Origin: Ophiura sarsii
Lineage: Eukaryota > Echinodermata > Ophiuroidea > Amphilepidida > Ophiuridae
Assembly (NCBI GenBank): GCA_035610835.1
Contig: CM069447.1
Coordinates: 59,155,048 to 59,219,047, forward strand
Length of the DNA: 64,000 bases
Reading direction: 5' to 3'
Shown: positions 48,133 to 58,684 of the stretch, in pieces
Layout of the letters: the number at the start of each line of letters is the position of its first letter
How positions within the stretch are numbered: position 1 is the stretch's first letter
Translations under genes and position numbers: made by a program
Notes under the pieces: model-generated
Database searches by the model: none
What the model was told of the DNA's origin: nothing
What the model saw: the letters and a program-made list of their open reading frames with translations, nothing else

Positions 48133-48375
48133 ACAACGAGAATCCCGTTATTCAAGGCCTTCCTTCAGACATAACACAAAACTCAGCATATGGGCTTGCA
48201 ACTGCTACTGTCAACTGGATCGAGCCCACGGCGACCGATAACTCTGGAACGCAGATCCTGACATACAGCCACAGTTCTGGAGAGCCATTCCCAATAGGCG
48301 TCACTATCGTGGAGTGCACATCTATTGATCTATCAGGGAATGCTGAAGTACAAAGTTTCACCATAACAATTCAAG
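48133..48375 (+). CDS. HYR domain exon 1 of gene B
   Basis: 243 bp, phase 1-1, acceptor CAACCAG, donor GGTAATAAC. HYR hallmarks are D-N-E-N-P, VNWIEPTATDNSG, FPIGVTIVECTSID and LSGN. The first cysteine of the pair in the paralog (position 45 in gene A) is Tyr here (ILTYSHSSG) while the second (VEC) remains, leaving one unpaired Cys. It differs from gene A exon 1 at 11 of 81 residues. Opposite-strand frames are shadows. Confidence 0.9.
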
Positions 48376-49253
48376 GTAATAACGAAAACTGTTAATCAGA
48401 GTGAGTCAAAAGGAAATTGTACAGGAATGAATATTTGTATTAAAAAAGACCAAACTAATTTAACAAACGAATGAAGCACGTATTTACAGAGCATGTTCAC
48501 CCGCTCGTATGACAAAAATAATCACTGAAATTGACCCTTGCTATCAATAATTAAGCCTGTTCTAATAAAAGAACCCATTTTTGTGGCTGCCAACGGATGT
48601 TTATTTCTTTGAAATTATCAATCTTAGTGAGAAACGTAGAATACATATTGACAGAGAGTAGGGCAAGTTCACTGTGTAGCGAATAGGGAATAAACCAATG
48701 GTAATGCAATCGATTCATGATTACAATTATTACATAATAGTTGACACGTTTGTTGAAACGGAATCTTATAGAAAATAAAACAATCTATAAAATGAGAGCA
48801 AAATCATGTTTGTACCATACAGGGATGAGGAGTTATTGTAAATTGAACATAGAATTGGGAAAATGTGTTATATTCCCCATAGAGATTGTACACAGCGCCA
48901 CCGCCCCCGCCCCTGCCACCGCCCAACCCCTGACCCTAGAAATACTTGATTTATTCACAATATTATGTAGCTAGCTAAATAGGCTTTCAAATGACACCTT
49001 AACCATTATAGTTCTACCACATTGTTGAGTTAATAAAGAGAGATGGATGATTCGTCACCAAACATGCAACGCCGCCACCATGTGTGGGTGGCGAGTTCAA
49101 AAACACATAGCCATATACAATAATGAGCCAAGTAATGTATACGGTAACACAGGGATGTTCATGTTTGTATTATTAATAAATGTGGGTTATAGGTTATACA
49201 CTAGCAACCAGAAGTATTAGGACACTTGGGTGTGGCGTCAACATCATCGCATA

Positions 49254-50749
49254 CAGGGTGTATCAGAATGAACTATACCGAAGCCATATGATTTATTACG
49301 GTATGAATTCGATCGATATTGTTCCAAAAAAACCGCCCAGCTTTCATACGAATTCTAGATTTTGAAAATCGGATATTGTTGATAGAAAATACAGACTTTC
49401 TGGTAAAGATGGTAGATTTCAATTTTGGTTGAAATCATAAATTTAAAAATTAGTAGTTAAAATACATAACATAAAATACGCATAAGAAGAAACCTTTTGT
49501 TAGTCAGATTTGCAGATTGCTTTTCAAGGTCTGTGAATTATTCGAGCTAACAACACGTTTTTTCATCGAGCCTTGCAACACGAGAACAAAAAGAGATATC
49601 TCAATGAAATTAACATATAATGTAGGAAACATGTTCACCTTCATATTGCAGGTGTTTAAATTTAAAACAATAATAAATTTGTATTTTTTATGTACAGGGT
49701 GTCTCAAAAAAAAACGTGCACGTGTTTACCCAACATAATGACCATGAAATTCTACAATGTGGTGTATCAAGTGTATACATATTGATAGACTAAACGCTTA
49801 GCTTTCATATGCCGTTTATTTCATCTAATTTTGTTTTTTCAATCCTGAGATATGATCAATTAACTAAAGCTACCTAAAATCGAAGTTGTGCCACTTTTAC
49901 AGAAAGAATGCTTAAGATAAGCATTAAAACCCTCGTCCTCCTAAACGGGAGGGGATGGTGGTCGCCGATTGCGCTAAAACGCAAAGAACAGTGACCTAGG
50001 GCATCTAGTTGATCGCTTTTACATCCCCTGCGCTCATTTTGACGAAAACAAATTGAGGGTGCCACCTTACCCGGGGGTAGGGTAAGCCGTCAAAGTCCGA
50101 TAGAAGGGGGTGGTTGCCACCTTACAATTTTTTTAAATCGCCATTTTGAAAAATATTTTAATTGTATGGTCCTGCATATTAAAGCATATGCCTATGCACT
50201 TATAAGCAAAAAAACGGGTGAAATTCCGATATTTGGAAGTTTTTTGGCGAAGATTTCTTTTTCGGCCTATTTCACTGTGTAGCGAATACGGCGGGATTTT
50301 GAGGTCGCCTATGTTTGGTGACGTCATTGTGACGTCATACGTATGATGTTTATACTTGTTTTGGTATGTATGGATATATGGAACCTCTAGCTATACCATG
50401 GTACCCAAATAAGCATACTCTGCATTTCGGATTAGATTTGTTTAGGGGGTGGTAACAACCCCAACCCCCCTCTCTGGAGTAACCCTTTCTATTCATTGCA
50501 AACTGTAAAGTGGCACAACGTCGATTTTAGGTAGCTTTAGTTAATTGGTCATATCTCAAGATTGATAAAACCAAATAAGATGAAATGAACGGCATATTAA
50601 AGCTAAGCGTTTAGTCTATCAATATGTAAACAGTTGTTACACCAAATTCTAGAAGTTCATGGTCAATAACTTTGGTAAACACGTGCACGGTTTTTATTGA
50701 GACACCCTGTATTTTAGAAACACGGTATAGTTCATTCTGATACACCCTG
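49254..50749. mobile_element. TA-flanked TIR element (unit 2 copy), interrupted
   Basis: Same ends as 9375-9877 (CAGGGTGTATCAGAATGAAC and GTTCATTCTGATACACCCTG), each next to TA. A second element of related ends is inserted at 49695-50709. Confidence 0.75.
49695..50709. mobile_element. Nested TIR element, ~205 bp arms, TA duplication proven by empty site
   Basis: Ends CAGGGTGTCTCAA and TTGAGACACCCTG; inverted similarity continues inward for about 205 bp (ACGTGCACGTGTTTACC, TATTGATAGACTAAACGCTTA, AACTAAAGCTACCTAAAATC, GTTGTGCCACTT). TA occurs at 49693-49694 and 50710-50711. Unit 1 at about 9837-9845 reads TTTTTATGTATTTTAG, the uninterrupted site with a single TA. The interior has no transposase. 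This is a post-duplication insertion. Confidence 0.88.
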
Positions 50750-51184
50750 TATATCAAATTTAAAGTGTAATATTTAAACAAACTTGTTGCTCAATCACTT
50801 CTTATTAATAAATTCATGTTTCCTACAACATCTGTTTCAATTCCATGGAATTGTAGAAAACAGGGGCCTTCGTCAAATCCTCATACCCATTTCCCATTAG
50901 AAATAGCTCATGAATAAATAATCAACCTATAATGTCTCAAGAATATCTCAAATTCATTTAAACATGCTTTTAAGAACTTTCCATTAATTATATTACCCTA
51001 GAATACCAACAATCTAACACAGTAGCCCAAGGGATTTCCCAGTGTTTTATTTCAATTTGCAGCTTGCAATGTGTCCTAATACTGTTGGTTGCTAGTGTAC
51101 ATCACAAAAATGATCGAACGACACTGACGAATTGACGAAAAGAGTATCTTATGCGTATATTTCAATTAACTTTTTCTTCAACAG

Positions 51185-51427
51185 ATAATGAGAATCCCGT
51201 TATCCAAGGCCTCCCTGTTGACATAACACAAAACACAGACAATGGCCTTGCAATTGCTAATGTCAGCTGGATCGAACCAATGGCGACTGATAATTCTGGA
51301 TCACAGACACTGACATGCAGCCACAGTTCTGGAGAACCATTCCCAATAGGCGTCACTGTCGTGGAGTGCACGTCCATTGATTCTTCAGGGAATGTTGACA
51401 TACAGAATTTCACTGTAACAATAAATG
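51185..51427 (+). CDS. HYR domain exon 2 of gene B
   Basis: 243 bp, phase 1-1, strong acceptor TTTTTCTTCAACAG, donor GGTAATAAC. Hallmarks are D-N-E-N-P, VSWIEPMATDNSG, FPIGVTVVECTSID and SSGN, with both cysteines kept (LTCSH and VECTS). 6 of 81 residues differ from gene A exon 2. Confidence 0.92.
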
Positions 51428-51449
51428 GTAATAACGAAAACAACTTTAT

Positions 51450-51817
51450 TCATTTATTCATAACAATAGGCTGAAGAGCCAAGACAAACCCAATAGTGAA
51501 CAAGCAATAAATTAAAGAGATGCCCGAATAAGATACTGTACATACACAGACCGGGATGATCCCCTACTCGTTATGAAGGAGTCTGTGACCTTTTAACGTG
51601 CTCGGGGATAGCTCTTCCGATACAGGGTCCAAAATGTATACGTGACTTCCGAACCACGGTGCGCCTATGTACATACCTACTTCAGTCTGCACGGTCTGAA
51701 GGAGGCATGGAGACGAGGCTGTTGGTGTATCGTATTGAACTCACGCTCAAACGATCCACCAACAGAACTACGGTGCGCAACAGTATTACGACTTATAGCG
51801 TAACCCCACTGAAAGTC
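51450..51817 (-). mobile_element. SINE-like or truncated LINE insertion, unit 2 only
   Basis: Unit 1 runs directly from GAAAACAAC into GTATATGACGTCCGGGTC, while unit 2 has about 370 bp between the same flanks. On the minus strand the insert ends in ATGAATAAATGAATAAAG, a simple-repeat tail. CTTTAT is found on both sides (51444-51449 and 51818-51823). No coding recognised. Confidence 0.65.
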
Positions 51818-52653
51818 CTTTATGATGTCCGGGTCAAAGGTTGTACCTGACTTTCTGAAGACATATTTCCAGATTATGTTTTTAAGAGTGCTTTATTTTT
51901 TCATCATCCCATTTCTGATAACCATTTAACTGGTCACATAAATCAACATATCAAATATCCATTGACTTCCAATTAATGTGTCCATTTCCGTAAACCATTC
52001 ACCATATTTAACTATAGGCTATATTCGATAATAAAAGAGTCAAACGATCATTGCATAATCAGAGCCTAGTATGGTGACTCTTTCAACTTTATCCATTCTT
52101 AATTTATATTCTTGAACTTCGCATTACACATGCTAAATATATTACACATGTATATAGTCTTCTTACTCGTTGTAAAGGCACATTCAATCACTTTGGCCAA
52201 GTGAGCGCCCTCATTTTTATAAGAAACGTGTGTTTTGTTGTTTGTTTGTATAATGCTTTTCTATGTCAACTAAATGAAAAGAGCTCCCAATAGTTTAGCG
52301 TTTTGCATATATATAACTGTTTTAATAACGTTCTAGCCGAAATGTTTATTAGGTGCAATACCTGAAGCCTTTGAAATCGTTGCTAGACCATTTTCAGCCC
52401 AAACGATTGTGCACAATAATGGCTCTCAGTCTCAGAGATATATATGTTTACACAATTTTTGAAATGTTAGAGAATGTCAAATATTTTTAAAACTATTATG
52501 GACATCACAGTTGTTTTACGCGTTTTAAGAATGGAAATGACCGACATAGGCAATGTATTAGTGTAAAATAATGTTTTGAAGATTGTCTTAAAATTAATAA
52601 ACCGGGATGAGAAATCACTAAATGTACTTGTAATGTGTTCTGATTGATCGTAG

Positions 52654-52887
52654 ATATCGAAAACCCAATCATCGCTGGGGCACCAAATAACCATGACGTA
52701 AGTGGCGCAGATAACTCTCCTGTTACTTGGACAGCACCTACGGCCTCAGATAATTCCGGACTGGTAACATTGACTTCAAGCCATAGTCAGGGGGCGCTGT
52801 TACCACTTGGAGATACATTGGTAACGTACACAGCTATGGACGAAGCTGGAAATCAAGCTTCTCATGCTTTTACCATAACAATGCGAG
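52654..52887 (+). CDS. HYR domain exon 3 of gene B, cysteine-free
   Basis: 234 bp, phase 1-1, acceptor GTAG, donor GGTATGT. Hallmarks are D-I-E-N-P, VTWTAPTASDNSG, LPLGDTLVTYTAMDEAGN. Ser and Tyr replace the Cys pair, as in gene A. 6 of 78 residues differ from the paralog. Confidence 0.9.
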
Positions 52888-54551
52888 GTATGTGTGTATT
52901 GTAGATGTTGGATATAACGTGAAAACGTGCATTGTCAAGAAGGGATTGCAACCCTCTCTAACATTTCATCCCCTTAAAACCAGAACTGACTATATATGTC
53001 CATTTTGGGCAAAATTAAGTTAGTACCACCATAATAGTAGTTAATCGATCCTTCTTTTATCATAATATTTCAGCACTATGAATACCGTGATCTCAGGGCA
53101 CTGGTTTAGGGAATAAAATGTAACATTGGCGGGAAATATGAAAGACAAGTGTATGGCATGCATTAAGATACATGCGTTAACAGTGTTAATATTGGCGCTA
53201 CGCTGATTCTTGTCAATTTGCGGTGCCCAGAGACCATGATGTTTATAGTACTGAAAATACATGATAAAAATGACCCACGTGTTTGATTTTTTTTCGTGAG
53301 AAAGGGATAAGACTTACAGTTTAAGTATCATAAGTTTTTTTATTTTTTTATTTTTATTATTTTTTATTATCTTTTATTGTTTATTTCTATCATAATTTTC
53401 ACATTTCACATAATTTCATCATGTTTACATTGCATTTTCGATACATGTATAACACATTTTCATATGATTTTCATCATGTTTACATTGCATATCATATACA
53501 TGTTTAGCACATTTTCATGTACTTTTCAGCATTTTTATATTTTTATATGCTTTTCGGCATGTTTACATTCATAATTTTCACATTTTATGTATAGCACATT
53601 TTCATATACAAGTACATTTTCATATGCTTTTCAGCATGTTTACATTTCATATCATGTATAGCACATTTTCATATGCTTTTCAGCATGTTTACATTTCATA
53701 TCATGTATAGCACATTTTCATATACTAGTACATTTTCATATGCTTTTCACCATGTTTACACAATTACATAACACATAACACATTTTCATGTGCTTTTCAT
53801 GTTAACATTGAATATCATTACATTTTCTTTTCAGCATTTTTATATTTTTATATGCTTTTCGGCATGTTTACACATTTGTATATGCTTTTCAGCATGTTTA
53901 CATTGCATGTCATGTTTAACACATTTTCATATGCTTTTCAGCATGTTTACACATTTTCATGCTTTTCAGCACTTTTACACATTTTCATTTCAATAACACA
54001 TTTTCATGTGCTTTTCGTGTTTACATTGGATATCATTAGGTAACGGCATGTTTACATAATTTTCAACATTACATTATATACATCATGTATCCAGTTATTT
54101 GTATATAAACTCATATTTGATTTTATTATAAGTTTTACATCATGTTTATAATATTTAATTTTGAACCCCATTCATACAAATATCTTTGGTATGCCGGTAT
54201 ACATAGACAAACAAACAATAAACAATTACATTTTTAACATCGTTTTATAAATCTCTGATTTGCAGCTCAAACAATAATAAGCTGATTAAATGTGGGTGGT
54301 TCCCGTAACGGAACTTGCTGATAACTAATTTACCAACACTTATTATTTTATTTATAGAATTGTTTATGTCTTCATCTTCTTTATTATAACCAAATAATAC
54401 ATCTGCATCTGTAAGGTTTTTTTTATTGACACAGGTCACTCACGGTTCAGAGATTTTCAATCTATTTATTGAATGCCCCTCGTACTATTACTATTATAAT
54501 AATAATACTAATAATGCTGTTCGTATTACATTCAAAATTCCACTTTTCCAG
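52888..54551. other. Intron before the terminal exon of gene B
   Basis: 1.66 kb; shares only its first ~100 bp with unit 1. Most is taken up by the 53.4-54.1 kb minisatellite. TTTATTGAATGCCCCTCGTAC near 54465 also occurs at about 813 in the left flank. Confidence 0.55.
53390..54090. repeat. Minisatellite: CATTTTCATATGCTTTTCAG and CATGTTTACAT words
   Basis: About a dozen imperfect copies of a 40-60 bp unit combining ACACATTTTCATATG, CTTTTCAGCATGTTTACATT and ATATCATGTATAG. Spacing is irregular; frames across it give repeated Phe/His/Ser strings and are not coding. Not present in unit 1. Confidence 0.85.
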
Positions 54552-54733
54552 ATTACTACCGTGCGGATGGTCACTGTGGAACTTCATACGCGGCGCCAAA
54601 TGGTGAAGAAGCCAAGTGTCTAAAGAAATGTTGCTCTACGGGTGCATGGTGCGGGAGTAGTGATCTCCATTGTGTACATTACCTCTACAGAGACTATAGA
54701 TGCTGTGTAGGGCAGTCATGTACTGCCTGTTAA
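54552..54733 (+). CDS. Terminal exon of gene B: hevein-like (type 1 chitin-binding) module
   Basis: Acceptor TTTTCCAG, phase 1 entry, 60 residues, stop TAA. All ten cysteines match gene A in position; the core is CCSTGAWCGSSDLHC with hevein spacing CC-x5-C-x6-C. Ser and the second Trp of the hevein ligand site are kept; the other two positions are Gly and His. It differs from gene A at 14 of 60 residues, a much higher rate than HYR exons 2 and 3, with changes scattered between fixed cysteines. By inference it is the glycan-recognition end of the protein. Confidence 0.75.
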
Positions 54734-55002
54734 CAATGAACCATGACATACAAGGCTTCAACAGAAAATATCGGCTTAGCCGTCCCTTTTATCTGAAAGT
54801 AACTGGTTATATCAATTTCTGCATCAATTGTATGTCGTGATTTTCTTCTAGCGAAATCATAGTTTACTTGAACAGTTTTTATCAAAAACATTTTGTGACC
54901 CATTATAAGTGGTTGTGTTTTATTGTTATGTAAATATATAAATAAATAATTGTGTAAGTGAATGTAGATACAATTGTAGATAACAATGAATTAACAAAAA
55001 TT

Positions 55003-55297
55003 CATCACGTGAGAACACGCTCTGCTGACAGTATTAATTTTGTCGTTCCTGTCACCAAGAAATCTGCGGGGATAGAGCCTTCTCGGTATAATTGGCTCCA
55101 GGTTTGTGGAATAAGTTACCTGTAGCTGTTAGAAATGCCACTAGTGTACAATGTTTTAAATCATCTGTTTCCTTAATTAGTTTCCTTTTTTATCTGCTTG
55201 GTATTTCTTTTTGCTGTTGTATTTTTTATATTTTTGCTCGCTTTGTATCCCTAGGCAAAGGCGCGGTATAAATGTTATTTATTATTATTATTATTAC
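55003..55297 (+). mobile_element. 5'-truncated L2-like LINE tail
   Basis: The sequence codes the end of an L2 RT (LWNKLPVAVRNATSVQCFKS in pieces across small frameshifts) and finishes with GGCAAAGGCGCGGTATAAAT and (TTA)n, the L2-group 3' end. Confidence 0.75.
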
Positions 55298-56230
55298 TAG
55301 CGGGACGACCGTTCTTCGAACGGGCTCCCGCTAGGAAGTAGCGCCAGACAGAAACCCCGGTGAGTAGCTATACGAACATTTGTCGCGAAATTGGTAAGAA
55401 TACAATTTGAGTTAAAATATAATGCATAGGCCTATTTCCTTACCTGGAATCGAATGTGTCCCGTCATTACCCCATATCACATTCATATGAGAAAATATAA
55501 TGCAGGCCTATAATAGTATTCTGACCTGAAAATGAAAGCTTCCCGTCATTACCAAAGCTTTATCCCATGGTTTATACTTTTAAGGAACCATACTATTTCA
55601 TTCCACCCCATGACCCTCCCTGTTACGCAATTTAATATCGCATTTCTTCTTTAACCCTCTGCCACCCAAACCACATTACTTTATAAACCCCTCGCCCCGG
55701 CCCGCCGCCTCCGCCCTCACCCGCACCCGCTCAACACCCCCAAGCTGTCCCCTGTCTTATACTTTTAACGACACTATTTCCTTCCAAATCGTGACCCTCC
55801 ATGTTAATATTACGCAATTTAGTATCACATTTCTTCATTAACCCCTTGCCTCCCAAACCTCATTACTTGATGGCCTCCCCTCGCCCCCGCCCCGTGCTTA
55901 TCTAAACACTCCAGGCCTAAATTAACCAACTCCCGTAGCGTTCTTCGTTAACCCTCTGCCTCCCAAACCTCATTACTTCATGACCTCCCTCGCCCCCGCC
56001 CGCCCTCCCCCTGCCGTCACTTTCCCGCCGTCCCCGCCCGCTCCTTTCGCCGTTGCCGCCCGCCCCGTGCTTATACACCTTCAAGGCCAAAATTAAACAA
56101 CTCCCGTAGCGCAGCGTATTTCTTCAATATTTGCCCGCCCGCGTGTGTAGGGGTGCGTGGGTGTAGTGCGTGTGAGCGTTTATTTTGCATGGCGCACTAC
56201 GACGCGTTATGTGTTACGCCCCGACTGCAT
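55298..56230. repeat. GC-rich block with internal repeats and terminal hairpin
   Basis: Starts with a hairpin (TAGCGGGA at 55298, TCCCGCTA ending 55333). Three related blocks begin near 55652, 55838 and 55950 (CTGCCTCCCAAACCTCATTA, then CCTCGCCCC-rich sequence). It contrasts sharply with its AT-rich surroundings. No open frame of note. Confidence 0.75.
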
Positions 56231-58684
56231 GGTTGCAGTACGCACAAAAAAAATAAACGAACATGGCCCGTAGAAACAGTCTCAAAAGGCCCTGGGTTTT
56301 AATCCTTTTGCTCATATCTCGATCAATTCTGTACGGTTTTCAGCCATTTATAGCTTATAACACTCACATTATAATAATCTTTTATCAGTGCAACGTTCAC
56401 GGCGTTTAGTTGCAAACTGAGAGAGCCTTTTATGGATACATACATATGGATACATAGTCACAACATAAGACAAATTATAGTATGATTATTATCAATTAAA
56501 TACCTGATCGAATAAACACGAATTTGTAATTCTAAATATAATTCGGAGATGTTTATCTGTGTAATATAATTAGAGGTTAGAGGTGGACTACTGGGTATCG
56601 GCTGTCTTGAGGTAATTGTGGAAATTCAAAAAACAAATAGTTTCAGGTCTAAAGGATGTTTACCCGAGGGGCGACATTTGTCAATGTAACAACACTGACG
56701 ACATACGATAGGCGGCAGACGACAGAGTCGATCTTTCGAGTGAATAGTATGGAATTTGACACGTTTTGATTAAGACCTCGCCACTATCTCAAACAAATGG
56801 CTGAGTACGTAAACAAATGATTGCTACAAAGTGATATAGTTTGAAACAAAACCACGTCACCTTTCCATCGATATATGATACAATGTGAATCATATGTCAA
56901 GACATATCCGAAAATTTGGCGACCGGATTTTTGGTGATCGTCCGTCGATGTGGGTCATCGTTAATAAACTAGGTACCATAACCACAAGGGAAGCACCTCT
57001 ACAGCCTCTCCTACTATATGATATATTCTTATATAGTGAGTGTGTTTTGAGATGTCATCAGGCAATTAATTTGATTGGTTTTTGATTGATTTTCAGCCGA
57101 TACGCCCATAGATTATGAGACAATGGTGTATAGTTTGGGCGGGGTTAAATTCATTCGAATTATAATACTTTCAGTGGGTATGATCATCGCGTTAGCGTGC
57201 CCTACACAAAGTCGCCGACGTATGCGTTGTGCGTATAACGCAGCGTTGCCATGTACGTGTCAGCTAAAGAACGCGATTAATTCGAAGCAGGAAGTTGGTT
57301 AACAGCTGCACGCAGGATTCGCCGATTTTATAAAGGGGGACATTTGTTGTTATTTGATTTAAATAAATCTAACAGACCGCGTTATTTTTATGATAACAGA
57401 TCAAAATAACCAATAAATTAAATAAACGAAAGACCATGGTACATAGCAAAACAGCTAAGAACTATATCTTATTCTCTAAATAAAGAATGAAGGATTGACA
57501 GTGGACGGATAACGACACGTCATGATGGATATGTGTCAGCGCAATAGACACTGACCGATGGTTAAGTCTTAAAATTCCGAGTAACTCATTATTATTATCA
57601 CTTTACGAGGTAGTAGAAATGTTGTAGATTTATCGGTGCTGTAGCCCAGTCCGTTTCGGAACGGGAGTACGTTCGGCCTGAGGGCGTACTTTTGTCATAC
57701 TGAGACATGCCGTCTATTTTTACACGAAGACGCATCAAGTGACTGGAGTCCGTCTTTGACTATGATTACTAATAAGTTCGATATCTCAATAGAGGGGAAC
57801 GGTACTGCGTTTTCAAGGGAACGGTCTCCGGTAACAATAATTTTTAAGATTGAAATCAATCCTATTTTCCAATTTTCAAACCTTAACATAAGTTTCTTAT
57901 CCAGTAAGATAAGGTTACAAATTCGTCACTTTTTAATACTATAAGGCATATTCACACTTACTCTCTCAATAAAGTGGTGTAAACTTGCCTAAATAGGTAA
58001 ATAGCTTGACAAAACGTATAATATAGACATGTGTCGTGACTCGTAAGATTTGTAGACAAAGGTGAGGTTTTATCATCGAACTAGCTGCCGCAAGGAATTA
58101 TGGGACCTTCGCTGTCTTTGACTTGTAAGATGTTTAAAGTTTTACGCTCATATTTTGGGTGGACAATTGATGGGTACACGTTACTAAGGCGACGCACAAC
58201 TTTCAATTTTGAACGCCCGTATCTAAAACGGGCTCCAGCCTCCAGAATTCCGGCGGTAAATGGTGGAAACTGTCATTAAACTCGTCAAATATCATCAATT
58301 ACCTTATGGAAGACACTTAGGTTATAATTATGTATCTGCTTTGAAATTAAAGCACACTGACAAGCCACATCTTCTTTCTTCATTTTCATTCAAAAATTCA
58401 CTCGACGGAGCTCAATAATATAAATGCTACTCGATATTTTCGACATCCTAAATGCCCCTTTTTCATGACATGTTTGACTTCACAAAAGTATTATTGCTGA
58501 AATAGGTGTCCGCCTTCTAGTTTACTAGTTTATAGAGATGATGAGTTCCTCGCTTTACTGACAAAACCCACCGATGAATCGTAGAGCACAAAGCATTGCA
58601 GTCCTTTTTAACTGAGATAATATGAAATCATCGGAGACTTTTCAAATGTTTGACAATCTACGCTACCACATATCACTACATGTA

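Larger units (their letters stand above)
48376..51184. other. Intron between HYR exons 1 and 2 of gene B
   Basis: 2.8 kb; collinear with unit 1 apart from the 3.4 kb missing here and the nested TIR element present here. No exon seen. Confidence 0.6.
34849..54733 (+). other. Gene B model: secreted Cys-module, HYR x3, hevein-like protein
   Basis: Proposed exons are 34849-34891, 35169-35441, 48133-48375, 51185-51427, 52654-52887 and 54552-54733. Every junction is phase 1, so the frame is kept across all. The four 3' exons are certain as a series because gene A repeats them in the same order. The link from the two 5' exons across a 12.7 kb intron with a gap and a Penelope-like insertion is inference from phase, strand and the signal peptide. 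Predicted product is about 410 residues, secreted. Further exons may lie in the gap. Confidence 0.5.
54734..58684. other. 3' flank of gene B, largely shared with unit 1
   Basis: 54760-55000 and 56490-56970 match 18130-18935; 57140-58684 matches 25665-27065. 55003-56480 is an insertion made of an L2 tail and a GC-rich repeat block. 56975-57130 is private to unit 2 and occupies the place of the 6.5 kb transposon block of unit 1. No gene seen. Confidence 0.6.

Noticed and set aside
53390..54090. Regularly spaced repeats that could suggest a CRISPR-like array
   Set aside because: Unit length and spacing vary, there are no unique spacers, and the context is an animal intron.
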